Positions 26,900 to 35,787 of a DNA stretch of 64,000 bases are shown in pieces. This stretch comes from Mesorhizobium sp. GTDB lineage: Bacteria > Pseudomonadota > Alphaproteobacteria > Rhizobiales > Rhizobiaceae. Position 1 is the first letter of the stretch. Every line of letters begins with the position of its first letter. Position numbers and translations under genes: made by a program. Below the pieces are notes generated by a model. It saw nothing but the letters and a program-made list of their open reading frames with translations, was not told the origin of the DNA and did not search any database. Location: positions 62,001 through 126,000 of the forward strand of contig SUGL01000006.1 of the NCBI GenBank assembly GCA_004963905.1, in the 5' to 3' direction.

Positions 26900-27466
26900 A
26901 TGACGCAAGCTGGACCGGACATGTTTGCGACCGCGCTGGACGAGCTTGCCGCCGTGGTGCGGCGTATCGATGACGACCGGGTCGACGCCGCCTGTGCAAT
27001 GCTGGCCGATGCCGGCAAGATCGTCGTCTATGGCTGCGGCCGGGAAGCACTTCAGGTCAAGGGCTTCGCCATGCGGCTCTATCATCTAGGCCTTCCGGTT
27101 TCGGTTGTCGGCGATATGACCACGCCGCCGCTGGGCAAAGGCGACGTCTTCCTCGCGAGTTCCGGACCGGGCGAAACCACCACCGTGCTCACCTTGATGC
27201 GTGTTGCCCACGAGGCCGGCGCCAAGGTGCTGCTGCTGACGGCCGAGCCGGCGGGCAGCGCTGCGAAGCTTGCCGACTTCACGCTGCTCGTTCCGGCCCA
27301 GACCATGGCCAGCGACCAGGGCGTCGCCAGAACCTCGGTACTGCCGATGGGCTCGCTGTTCGAGGGCGCGCTTTTCCTGCTGTTCGAGGTGATGGTTCTG
27401 AAGCTCAAGCTGCTGACCGGCGCGACGCCTGAGGCGATGCGCGCCCGGCACACCAACATGGAGTAG
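26900..27466 (+). CDS. SIS-domain sugar isomerase-like protein
   Basis: The 188-residue protein is a single SIS domain, like 6-phospho-3-hexuloisomerase: a KIVVYGCGREALQVKGF segment, then SSGPGETTTVL with the phosphate-binding serines and threonines, and a C-terminal long helix. It likely binds or isomerises a phosphosugar. It starts a short operon with the creatininase-family gene (four bases apart). The exact substrate cannot be read from the sequence. Confidence 0.82.
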   Translation: MTQAGPDMFATALDELAAVVRRIDDDRVDAACAMLADAGKIVVYGCGREALQVKGFAMRLYHLGLPVSVVGDMTTPPLGKGDVFLASSGPGETTTVLTLMRVAHEAGAKVLLLTAEPAGSAAKLADFTLLVPAQTMASDQGVARTSVLPMGSLFEGALFLLFEVMVLKLKLLTGATPEAMRARHTNME

Positions 27467-27470
27467 GGGC

Positions 27471-28214
27471 ATGCGCTACGAACTGATGCTGCCGCACCAG
27501 ATCCGCAAGGCGATCGAAGAAAACTGGCCGGTCGTGCTGCCGCTCGGCGTGCTCGAATACCATGGCGAGCACATGGCGGTCGGCATGGACACGCTCGCCG
27601 TCGTCAAGACGCTCGAACTCCTCGAGAAGGAGAGGGACATCGTCACCCTGCCGCCCTTCTACTATGGCGCGGCGAGCTATGCCGTGGCGCCGCCGGAAGG
27701 CAGCGGCTCGGTGCAGGTCGGCGGTCCGGTGCTGGCTCCCTTTGCGGAAGAGCTGTTCTACGGCCTGCTGCGCATCGGCTTCCGTAACATCCACGCCATC
27801 ATCCATCACCAGACGGAGAATTTTGTCGCCGGCATGCCGACCGACCTCGCCTTCAAGACCGCCGGTCGGCAGGCGATCTTCCGCTTCCTGGAAAAAGAGC
27901 GGGGCGAGGGCTGGTGGGGCTCCGACAAGATGGCCGACTATTATGCCGGCCACGCCCATGGCGAGAACGTCTTCAACTGGGTGCAGGTGCATCCGCTGAT
28001 GCCGGCCGCGATGACCGGCAAATACCCGTTCGACCATGCTGGCATCGGCGAGACATCGCTGATGCTGGCGCTATGCCCCGAGGCGGTGGATGCCGGCCAT
28101 TTCGCCGATAACAAGGGCTGGTACACGAAGAGCGCGCCGGAGGCTTCGGCCGAGCTGGGGCAAAAGGGTGTCGCGATGATCCTCGATCACCTGCGGGCGA
28201 CACTCAGGGGCTAG
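27471..28214 (+). CDS. Creatininase family amidohydrolase-like protein
   Basis: The 247-residue protein has the creatininase fold motifs: VVLPLGVLEYHGEHM with metal ligands Glu and His, GMDT with the Asp, then the histidine-rich IHHQTEN region, and a late GIGETS glutamate. The family includes creatinine amidohydrolase and enzymes of other ring-opening or lactam reactions (for example in mycofactocin and F420-type pathways). Given the sugar-gene surroundings, a carbohydrate-related hydrolysis or isomerisation is plausible but unproven. It lies four bases after the SIS gene. Confidence 0.82.
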   Translation: MRYELMLPHQIRKAIEENWPVVLPLGVLEYHGEHMAVGMDTLAVVKTLELLEKERDIVTLPPFYYGAASYAVAPPEGSGSVQVGGPVLAPFAEELFYGLLRIGFRNIHAIIHHQTENFVAGMPTDLAFKTAGRQAIFRFLEKERGEGWWGSDKMADYYAGHAHGENVFNWVQVHPLMPAAMTGKYPFDHAGIGETSLMLALCPEAVDAGHFADNKGWYTKSAPEASAELGQKGVAMILDHLRATLRG

Positions 28215-28241
28215 CTGGTCCCTGATGTTCCGGTTCGAAAG

Positions 28242-28287
28242 GAGGGAATGCTTCCCTCTATATATTAGCAAATGCGAATAATATATA
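28242..28287. promoter_or_regulatory. Stacked inverted repeats, the second AT-rich
   Basis: GAGGGAA (28242-28248) pairs with TTCCCTC (28252-28258), a hairpin just after the creatininase gene and a possible weak terminator. Immediately next, TATATATTA (28259-28267) is repeated in inverse as TAATATATA (28279-28287) around an 11-base loop. This is by far the most AT-rich spot in its neighbourhood and lies 61 bp before a secreted-protein gene. Confidence 0.55.
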
Positions 28288-28347
28288 ATCACCCGAACGA
28301 TGCCGTAGTCCTTGAGACGTTCGGTGCACGCGGTCGGAAAACGATGC

Positions 28348-28689
28348 ATGGCAAGCTTGGCAGGCGTGATCGCCACGGCTGCAGGACTTCAGAATGTTTC
28401 TGCGTTTGCGCACAGCGCCAGTAGCGGCTGGAGCTATCCGCCAGCCTGCTGTCACGGCGATTTGATGACAGGCGAATGCAGCAGCATCCCGGGTACAACT
28501 GTTACGCCGACGACGGATGGCTACGTGATCATCTTGCGGCCGGGAGATCATCGGAAGGTCACCCACCAAAACCGCTATTTTGTCCCCTACGACAGTGTCA
28601 TTCCGTCCGGCGACGATAATTTTCACATTTGCCTGCATCCGAGCGAGGAGCACGAAAACTGCTTCTTCGCGCCGGCGGAGACGATGTAG
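28348..28689 (+). CDS. Small secreted cysteine- and histidine-containing protein
   Basis: The 113-residue product begins with a signal-like segment (MASLAGVIATAAG...AFA-HS) and a mature part with SYPPACCHGDLMTG and later HICLHPSEEHENCFFAP. Five cysteines suggest disulfide bonds or metal binding in the periplasm. The start at 28348 has GGAAAA upstream; a TTG at 28312 would extend it but breaks the signal. Similar small exported proteins occur in rhizobia without known function. The AT-rich palindrome upstream may control it. Confidence 0.65.
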   Translation: MASLAGVIATAAGLQNVSAFAHSASSGWSYPPACCHGDLMTGECSSIPGTTVTPTTDGYVIILRPGDHRKVTHQNRYFVPYDSVIPSGDDNFHICLHPSEEHENCFFAPAETM

Positions 28690-28749
28690 TGAGAGACTTG
28701 GGGCAAGCGACGCGGACGTTGCGTGCGAACCAGTGCTTGCTGCCCGGAG

Positions 28750-29667
28750 TTATTTCACCGAACCGGCGGTCATGCCCATGATGAGGTAGCGTTCGAGCGC
28801 GATGCCGATGATCGCCAGCGGCGCGATGGCTGCCGTGGCAAGCGCTGCCATCGACCACCAGTTGATGCCTTGCGAGCCGGTCTGGCTCGCCACCATGACC
28901 GGGATGGTCTTGGCATCCGTCGAAGTGAGCAGGGCGGCGAAGAAATATTCGTTCCAGCACAGCACCATCGCCAGGATGAAGGCCGCGACCATGCCGGGCA
29001 GAGCGATCGGCATGACGATGCGGAAGAAGGCGCCCCAGATGGTCAGGCCGTCGACGAGGGCTGCCTCCTCGAGCTCGACGGGAATGGAGTTGAACTGGTC
29101 GCGCATGATCCAGATCACGATCGGCAAGACCATCAGCGTGTAGAGGAGCACGAGCCCGACGCGCGTGTCGAGCAGGGCCACCTCGCGGTATAGCACCAGG
29201 AAGGGCAGCGCCAGCACGACCGGCGGCAGGATGAGCTGCGACAGGAAGAAGAAGGAGATGTCCTCGTTCTTGAACCAGGCAAACTTGTAGCGATAGCGGG
29301 TCAGGCCGTAAGCGGCGAGGCTGCCGATGACGATGGCGAGGCTCGACGCGCCGACCGAGGTGATGACCGAATTCATGAAGCGCTTGAGGAACTCGTCGCG
29401 CACGGTCGAGGTCTGGAAGATCGAATCCGGCGACAGGCCAAGCGAGCGCCAGCCCTTCCAGTCAGGCTGGAAGTCGACGAAGGGGATGAGGTGGCCTTGC
29501 GTGACATCGACAGCCGATTTGAACGAGGTTGTGATCGTCCAGTAGATCGGGAACAGGCAGACGAAGGACCAGAACACTAGCGCGCCATAGATGAAGACGC
29601 GGCTGGTGATGAAGGCGGCCGGCGAGCGGATCTCGGAAACGGTGTATTCGGTGGTCTGGACGCTCAT
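28750..29667 (-). CDS. Carbohydrate ABC transporter permease (MalG type)
   Basis: The 305-residue inner-membrane permease has six predicted membrane segments and the EAA loop EEAALVDGLTIWGAFFRIVMP in its second half, typical of CUT1 MalG-like subunits. The ATG at 29667 lies 9 bp after the stop of the upstream MalF-type gene, and the two are clearly cotranscribed. A longer in-frame reading to 30768 only overlaps that neighbour. The cargo is unknown. Confidence 0.9.
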   Translation of the reverse strand: MSVQTTEYTVSEIRSPAAFITSRVFIYGALVFWSFVCLFPIYWTITTSFKSAVDVTQGHLIPFVDFQPDWKGWRSLGLSPDSIFQTSTVRDEFLKRFMNSVITSVGASSLAIVIGSLAAYGLTRYRYKFAWFKNEDISFFFLSQLILPPVVLALPFLVLYREVALLDTRVGLVLLYTLMVLPIVIWIMRDQFNSIPVELEEAALVDGLTIWGAFFRIVMPIALPGMVAAFILAMVLCWNEYFFAALLTSTDAKTIPVMVASQTGSQGINWWSMAALATAAIAPLAIIGIALERYLIMGMTAGSVK

Positions 29668-29675
29668 GATGCCGC

Positions 29676-30797
29676 TCAGTTGACGTTGCGGACGAAACGG
29701 CCGGCGATCTTCAGCAGCCAGGTGACGAACACGACGATGATGATCAGGTAGACCATCGCGAGCATGGTGCCGTAGCCGACATTCGAGCGGTCGCGATACT
29801 CGCGGTAGATGAAGCTCGAAACCGAATCCGTGGCGCCGCCGGGGCCGCCGGACGTCACCGTGATGATGATGTCGGCAAGCTTGAGCTTGAAGATGATGCG
29901 CAGGATCACCGCCGTCAGCGACACCGGCAGCATCAGCGGAAAGGTGACCTGCCAGAAGGTCTGCCAGGCGTTCGCGCCGTCGACGCGCGCCGCCTCGATC
30001 ACCTCGCGCGACATGGCCTGCAGGCCGGCGAGCAGCATGATCATCATGAACGGGATGAAGGTCCAGGCGTCGAGCACCATGATCGAGATGCGCGCGATGA
30101 TGGGATCGGAGAAGAAGGCTGGATTGTTCCAGCCGAGATGGCGCGCCAGTGTCGATGCCGGTCCGAACCGGTATTCCATCAGCGATTTGCCGACCATCCA
30201 GGAGACGGCGACCGGCGACAGCATCAGCGGCAGCAGGAAGACCACGCGGAAGAATTTTCTGGCGCGGATCTGCGCGTTGAGCAGCAGCGCAAGCCCGAAT
30301 GCGATGACATATTCGACCAGCACCGCCAGCACATAGAGCACCATGTTGAACAGCGCGTTGCGATAATAGGGGTCGCCCAGCATCTGCCAGAAATTGTCGA
30401 GCCCGTTGAACCTGCGGCCGGAAAACGAGCTGAGGTTCCAGTCGGTCAGCGCGATGTAGAAGCCGAACAGCGTCGGGAAGATCACCATGGCGATGGTGAA
30501 GAGCAGCGCCGGCAGCAGGAACAGCGCGCGCTGGCCGTCCTCGCCGCGCGTCAGCACCTGCCAGGCGCCGAGCGCCACACCCCACAGCACGTAGGCGTAG
30601 ACCACGGGACGCCAGGTGTAGAAGCCGACCGTGTCGACCTCGGTCTTGTAGAGGATCTGCATCACGATCGTCGCCAGCAGCGCGAGCGTCGCGGCAATCA
30701 TCAGGGCCCAGCCGAGGCGTTTGCGGCCGGGAGGGATCAGATCGGTCGCTGTGGGATTTGCCGGCCACGCATTGGCGGTCGAAGTCTGCTCAGCCAC
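29676..30797 (-). CDS. Carbohydrate ABC transporter permease (MalF type)
   Basis: The 373-residue inner-membrane protein has extra N-terminal membrane segments (about residues 30-85) before the usual six, as in MalF-type subunits, and the EAA loop EAARVDGANAWQTFWQVTFP. It follows the substrate-binding protein gene after a 126-bp gap that holds strong hairpins, and it precedes the MalG-type gene by 8 bp. It belongs to the CUT1 transporter completed by the ATPase at 32880. Confidence 0.9.
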   Translation of the reverse strand: MAEQTSTANAWPANPTATDLIPPGRKRLGWALMIAATLALLATIVMQILYKTEVDTVGFYTWRPVVYAYVLWGVALGAWQVLTRGEDGQRALFLLPALLFTIAMVIFPTLFGFYIALTDWNLSSFSGRRFNGLDNFWQMLGDPYYRNALFNMVLYVLAVLVEYVIAFGLALLLNAQIRARKFFRVVFLLPLMLSPVAVSWMVGKSLMEYRFGPASTLARHLGWNNPAFFSDPIIARISIMVLDAWTFIPFMMIMLLAGLQAMSREVIEAARVDGANAWQTFWQVTFPLMLPVSLTAVILRIIFKLKLADIIITVTSGGPGGATDSVSSFIYREYRDRSNVGYGTMLAMVYLIIIVVFVTWLLKIAGRFVRNVN

Positions 30798-30819
30798 GCC
30801 TCTACCTTTTGTTTGGACG

Positions 30820-30837
30820 CAATTCCGAACGGAATTG
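30820..30837. repeat. Minimal CAATTCC...GGAATTG palindrome
   Basis: CAATTCC and its inverse GGAATTG are separated by only GAAC. The ends are those of the longer units at 33937 and 35463, as if the middle of such a unit had been lost. It lies 23 bp before the permease start. Confidence 0.55.
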
Positions 30838-30850
30838 CCCGATGCCCAAA

Positions 30851-30905
30851 TGACCGGCCATTGCCGGTCAACATGCGGCCCGGCGACGAGGTGTCGCCGG
30901 GCCGC
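30851..30905 (-). terminator. Double hairpin between binding-protein and permease genes
   Basis: A 13-bp perfect stem (30875-30887 with 30893-30905, loop GAGGT) and an 8-bp stem (TGACCGGC 30851-30858 with GCCGGTCA 30863-30870) lie right after the substrate-binding-protein stop. There is no T-run. Such hairpins usually stabilise the upstream message and lower expression of the permeases. Confidence 0.7.
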
Positions 30906-30923
30906 GACTTCTCACGAGACAGC

Positions 30924-32600
30924 CTACATGCCGAGCGAGGCTTTGTAGAGCTTGATCTGGTTCTCGCGCCCGATCTGGTCGGTCAGCTTCTCCCAGGCGG
31001 CGGCGATGGCATCTGCGCCTTCCTGCGCCTTCATCTTGCCGGCGAAGGTGTTGGCCAGGATGTCCTCGGCGGCGCTGTAATACTGGAAGATGCCGGGGAT
31101 GCGCGGCTCGATCGCGGCGTTCGGGTGGTTGTAGGAGTCGCCCTCCGACTTCAGATACGAGGTGATGAAGGCCTCGTCATAGCCGGCCGCCACCCATTCC
31201 GGAATGTTGAAGTGGGAGTTGCGGTAGGGCTGGAAGCCGGAAGGATAGGCCGCGCACCACAGCGACAGATCCTTGCCGCCAAGATGGGCCGCCGCCGACC
31301 AGGCCGCCTTCTTCTTCTTCTCGTTGCTGTCGACGCGGGCCATGACATAGACGCCCCAGCCGAGATAGGCGCAGTTCGGCGCATAGTTCGGGCCGCTGGC
31401 GAGCTTGTCCCACTTGCCGGTCTTGGAATTGTAGACATCGTCCGAGCCCGGCAGGATCGAGAAGCCGGTGACGTCGCCGATGACCGAGGAGTCGTTGGTC
31501 TTGACGTTGGAGCCGATATCGCCCCACCACGGGATCATCGAGCCGGTGCCGGCCAGGAATTGCTGGAAGCCGGTGGTGTTCGGATCGGCGTTGATCTGGT
31601 CCGGCGGCTCCGAGGGCAGGGCGTCGATCACGTCCTGGATGGCCCGCACCCAGGCCGGATTGTTGATGCGCGGCTTCATCGTGTCGGCATCGAACAGCCA
31701 GGCCTTGTCGTCGGGGTGCTTGGCATAGGCTGAGGCGCGGCTGCCGAGGAAGTAGAAGCCGAAGCCGCCCCAGGGCTTGGGCGCGTCGAGGTAGCCATAG
31801 ACGTCCTGGCCCTTGAACTGCTTGCCCTTGAGGAACTTGGTGACGGCCTGCACCTGCTGCCAAGTCTTCGGCACGCCCCATTCGGCCAGGCCTGCCTTGT
31901 CGCCGCCGTCGGCTTTCCAGGCTGCCGCCAGCTCGGAGTCGGAGAACACGTCGGTGCGGTAGTTGAAGTTGTGCGTGTCGCCGTCAATGGTCACGCGGTA
32001 TTGCTTGCCGTCCCAGGTGCCGACCGGCGGCTTCAGGTAGTTGACGAGATCGTCCATGTCGATCTGCTTCTTGACCCAGTCGGGCATCTCTGAGGTGAGG
32101 CCCTTGCCGCAGACGTCGCCTTCGAATGGCGCACCCATCTCGATGATGTCGAAATCGACGGTCTTGGTTGCGATCGACTGCTGCAGGCGGGCGTTGTAAT
32201 CGGCCTGGGCAAGGTCGATCCAGCTGATCTTGGCACCCGTATAGGCCTCCCACGGCTTCAGGAAACCACGGAACAGCACGTTGTGCAGGTTCTGGTTGTT
32301 GAGGCCCATGAAGGTGAGCTCGACGCCGGCGAATTCACCTTCCTTGACGTTGGCCTTGGTCGCTTCCAGGCAAAGCTCGCCGACTTTCTGGAAGTCGGCG
32401 TCCGTCGGCTGGCCTTTGCCGACGCCCGGGATCTGCAGGATTTTCGCGCGCAGATCATCCGCGGCGGCGGCCGGTTTGGTCAGCGCGCCAAGCCCGGCGC
32501 CGGACGCCGCGGCAAGTGCCGCCATGCTGGCCGCGCCTTTCAGCAAATCGCGGCGGGTCGCCCCGGCTCGCACCAGTTTTTCGTAAAGATCGACTCTCAT
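30924..32600 (-). CDS. Tat-exported extracellular substrate-binding protein
   Basis: The 558-residue periplasmic binding protein starts with a twin-arginine signal (ATRRDLLKGAAS followed by an alanine-rich core and AAAADD), so it is exported folded by Tat. The mature chain has the family 1 binding-protein pattern, with VELTFMGLNNQN near the start, and is longer than the usual 400-450 residues. It is the first gene of the minus-strand unit with two permeases. A GGGAGGAAC site precedes it. It probably binds a carbohydrate or polyol; the ligand is unknown. Confidence 0.9.
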   Translation of the reverse strand: MRVDLYEKLVRAGATRRDLLKGAASMAALAAASGAGLGALTKPAAAADDLRAKILQIPGVGKGQPTDADFQKVGELCLEATKANVKEGEFAGVELTFMGLNNQNLHNVLFRGFLKPWEAYTGAKISWIDLAQADYNARLQQSIATKTVDFDIIEMGAPFEGDVCGKGLTSEMPDWVKKQIDMDDLVNYLKPPVGTWDGKQYRVTIDGDTHNFNYRTDVFSDSELAAAWKADGGDKAGLAEWGVPKTWQQVQAVTKFLKGKQFKGQDVYGYLDAPKPWGGFGFYFLGSRASAYAKHPDDKAWLFDADTMKPRINNPAWVRAIQDVIDALPSEPPDQINADPNTTGFQQFLAGTGSMIPWWGDIGSNVKTNDSSVIGDVTGFSILPGSDDVYNSKTGKWDKLASGPNYAPNCAYLGWGVYVMARVDSNEKKKKAAWSAAAHLGGKDLSLWCAAYPSGFQPYRNSHFNIPEWVAAGYDEAFITSYLKSEGDSYNHPNAAIEPRIPGIFQYYSAAEDILANTFAGKMKAQEGADAIAAAWEKLTDQIGRENQIKLYKASLGM

Positions 32601-32775
32601 CTCAAGGTTCCTCCCAGAACTTCAGTCGCGAATTGATTTTGCCAATCTCTCGGACGCCGAAACGTCTGCGGTTCTCCTATACCATAGGGGGACGTGGGAC
32701 CCCACCCTGCGTCGCCTGGAGATCCGATTTCCGAGACAAGGACCGGCTGTCGGATTGGCACTCGCCACTATTCGC

Positions 32776-32787
32776 GTAATCGATTAC
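32776..32787. promoter_or_regulatory. LacI-family operator candidate
   Basis: GTAATCGATTAC is a perfect 12-bp palindrome with the central CG typical of LacI/GalR operators. It sits in the 279-bp divergent region between the substrate-binding-protein gene and the ATPase gene, directly before a promoter-like -35 box. No LacI-type gene is in this window. Confidence 0.55.
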
Positions 32788-32817
32788 CTTGTCAACAAGA
32801 ATGGCTTTTTATCTATA
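32788..32817 (+). promoter_or_regulatory. Candidate promoter of the ABC ATPase-fucU-kinase unit
   Basis: CTTGTC (32788-32793) and TCTATA (32812-32817) are 18 bp apart, a fair match to the rhizobial sigma-70 pattern. The operator at 32776 abuts the -35 box, so a bound repressor would block it. Confidence 0.45.
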
Positions 32818-32879
32818 AGATACCGACTTGCCCTTGCCGTTGGCAATGGCTAGCTTCACCGAAAAAGATAGGGGAGACG

Positions 32880-33936
<1,057 letters not shown>

Positions 33937-33938
<2 letters not shown>

Positions 33939-33992
33939 AGCTTTACGCAATTCCGGACGGAAAACCGCTCACACTTTCCCGGGAATTGCCCC
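33937..33992. repeat. Rhizobial CAATTCCGGACGGAAAACCGC-type palindrome
   Basis: Bounded by CAATTCC (33948-33954) and GGAATTG (33982-33988) around GGACGGAAAACCGC and ACACTTTCCC. It begins on the last bases of the ATPase stop codon and lies between that gene and fucU. It may act as an mRNA hairpin. Confidence 0.65.
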
Positions 33993-34022
33993 AGACCGCA
34001 AACAGACTTCCAAGAGGAAACC

Positions 34023-34475
34023 ATGCTCAAAGGGATCAATCCGCTGCTCAATGCCGATGTGCTCCAGGCGTTGCGGGCCATGGGGCACGGCGACGACCTG
34101 ATCATCGCCGACACCAATTTTCCATCCGACTCCGTCGCGAAGCAGACCGTGCTCGGCAAGCTGCTGCGCATCGATGCGTCGGCGGCCGAGGTGGTGAAGG
34201 CGGTGTTGTCGCTCTACCCGCTGGACAGCTTCGTCAACGATGCGGCCGCTCGCATGGAAATCGTCGGCAAGCCGAACGAGATCCCGCCGGTACAGAAGGA
34301 GGTGCAGAAGGAGATCGACGCTGCCGAGGGCAAGTCCTGGCCGATGATCTCGATCGAGCGCTACGCCTTCTACGAGCGCGCCAAGAAGGCCTACTGCGTC
34401 ATCCAGACCGGCGAGCGCCGCTTCTACGGCTGTTTCGCCTTCCGCAAGGGCGTCATTCCGCCGGACGCGGAGTAG
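34023..34475 (+). CDS. RbsD/FucU-family sugar mutarotase
   Basis: The 150-residue protein matches the RbsD/FucU fold, which speeds anomer interchange of fucose, ribose or similar sugars. Visible are LLNADVLQALRAMGHGDDLIIADTNFP (the catalytic histidine region, shown here in part), the SLYPLDSF segment and the RYAFYERAKKAYCVIQTGE C-terminal motif. It more resembles FucU than RbsD in length. It lies 4 bp before the ribokinase-like gene and downstream of the ABC ATPase, so uptake, mutarotation and phosphorylation are probably linked. Confidence 0.88.
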   Translation: MLKGINPLLNADVLQALRAMGHGDDLIIADTNFPSDSVAKQTVLGKLLRIDASAAEVVKAVLSLYPLDSFVNDAAARMEIVGKPNEIPPVQKEVQKEIDAAEGKSWPMISIERYAFYERAKKAYCVIQTGERRFYGCFAFRKGVIPPDAE

Positions 34476-34479
34476 GAAG

Positions 34480-35424
34480 ATGGCCGCCGGCAAGCCAGTC
34501 GTCATGAAGCCTGTTGTGATCTTGGGTGTATTCGTCGCCGACACCGCCTATCGCGCCAACCGCCAGCCGCGCATGGGCGAGACGATCCTCGGCAATTCGT
34601 TCAAGCTCGGTCCTGGCGGCAAGGGCTCGAACCAGGCGGTCGCCGCCGGCAAGCTCGGCGCCGACATCACCTTTCTGACGAGGCTCGGCGTCGATGCCTT
34701 CGCCGACATGGCCAAGCAGACCTGGAAGGCGGCGGGCGTGAAAAGCGCCGTGATCGACACGCCGGACAGCTATACGGGCGCCGCCTACATTTTTGTGGAA
34801 GAGGGTACCGGCAACAACGCCATCATCGTCAGTCCAGGTGCTGCGATGCTGATCTCGCCAGCCGACATCGAGGCCCATGCCGATCTGATCCGCTCGGCCG
34901 GCGTCTTCGTCACCCAGCTCGAGCAGCCGATCGCGGCGGCGCTGAAGGCGCTCGAGATCGCGCGCGGGGCAGGGGTGACGACCATCCTCAATCCGGCGCC
35001 GGCCGCCAGCCTGCCGGACAGCATCTACGCGCTCTGCGACTATGTCACGCCGAACGAATCCGAGGCCGAAGGGCTGACCGGCATCACCGTCGCCTCGGTC
35101 GACGATGCCCGCCGCGCCGCCAACAGTCTGCTGGCTAAGGGTGTCGGCGCCGTCATCGTGACGCTCGGCGAGAAGGGCGCGCTGCTCCACGCCAAGGATC
35201 GTTCCGACCATGTCGGCGCCGTCAACGCCGGCCCGGTGGTCGAAACCACCGGCGCGGGCGACGCCTTCAATGGCGGCTTGGCGGCGGCGCTTGCCAAGGG
35301 CGTCGAGCCCTTGGAGGCGGTCCGCTTCGCCTGCGCCGTCGCCGGCATTTCGGTGACCCGTCCGGGCACGGCTCCGTCCATGCCGACGCTGCAGGAGGTC
35401 GAGGCGCTGCTGGCGAGGGCTTGA
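34480..35424 (+). CDS. Ribokinase-like PfkB-family sugar kinase
   Basis: The 314-residue kinase has the PfkB pattern: the N-terminal GPGGKGSNQAVAAGKLGA with its di-glycine motif, and the C-terminal ETTGAGDAFNGG, where the catalytic aspartate sits in the anion hole. Ribokinase-type residues such as TPNESEAE are present. It phosphorylates a sugar at the expense of ATP. It starts 5 bp after the mutarotase stop, with GGAG overlapping that stop; an in-frame ATG at 34504 is a later alternative. Probably ribokinase or a closely related pentose/hexose kinase. Confidence 0.88.
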   Translation: MAAGKPVVMKPVVILGVFVADTAYRANRQPRMGETILGNSFKLGPGGKGSNQAVAAGKLGADITFLTRLGVDAFADMAKQTWKAAGVKSAVIDTPDSYTGAAYIFVEEGTGNNAIIVSPGAAMLISPADIEAHADLIRSAGVFVTQLEQPIAAALKALEIARGAGVTTILNPAPAASLPDSIYALCDYVTPNESEAEGLTGITVASVDDARRAANSLLAKGVGAVIVTLGEKGALLHAKDRSDHVGAVNAGPVVETTGAGDAFNGGLAAALAKGVEPLEAVRFACAVAGISVTRPGTAPSMPTLQEVEALLARA

Positions 35425-35462
35425 GACTGGGCTGTTCCGACTGGTTCTGCGCCTGAAACTTC

Positions 35463-35591
35463 TAGAGCGTTTCAGCGTTTCACGGAAACGCCGAACCGCT
35501 CTATCTCTTTGTTTTTACGCAATTCCGGGCGGAAGGCTACGGCGAAGTCGCCGAGCCCGACCGTTACACACTTTTCCTGGAATCGCTCTAT
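35463..35591. repeat. Long rhizobial intergenic repeat, two palindromic modules
   Basis: The first module is bounded by AGAGCG (35464-35469) and CGCTCT (35497-35502) and holds GTTTC/GAAAC inverted copies. The second starts with ACGCAATTCCGGGCGGAAGG and ends with CACTTTTCCTGGAATCGCTCT, and contains an inserted GGCGAAGTCGCC-type hairpin. It lies just before the orphan peptide gene at 35668. Confidence 0.65.
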
Positions 35592-35667
35592 CCGTCGGAA
35601 CGCAACCGGAGCGAAGGCGTTCACTGTCCTGACTGATACAAGGCAGCGCCGGTTCCGGTACGGTGAG

Positions 35668-35766
35668 ATGAAAAAGCCCTATGAAAAACCGACGCTTGTA
35701 AAGCGCCAGAAGCTCACCGCGCGAACCGCCCAGATTGTCGCCTCCGGCGTGATATTGGGCGAGTGA
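35668..35766 (+). CDS. Putative RiPP precursor peptide with lasso-type leader
   Basis: The 32-residue peptide starts MKKPYEKPTLVKR. The YxxP pattern (Tyr5, Pro8), followed by a leucine and a KL..RTA stretch, matches the leader sequences that lasso-peptide B1 proteins recognise. The remaining C-terminal residues (AQIVASGVILGE) contain no classic Gly1 core with an Asp or Glu at position 7-9, so the core is atypical. No lasso cyclase, B1/B2 or transporter gene lies in the window, so it is an orphan. The ribosome site (GGTGAG touching the ATG) is weak. Peptides of this type are widespread in Mesorhizobium. Confidence 0.6.
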   Translation: MKKPYEKPTLVKRQKLTARTAQIVASGVILGE

Positions 35767-35787
35767 ACCAGCGGAACCAAGCCCGGG

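Noticed and set aside
29668..30768. A 672-codon fused permease frame
   Set aside because: The real MalG-type permease starts at 29667; the upstream part overlaps the MalF-type gene in another frame and has no hydrophobic pattern.
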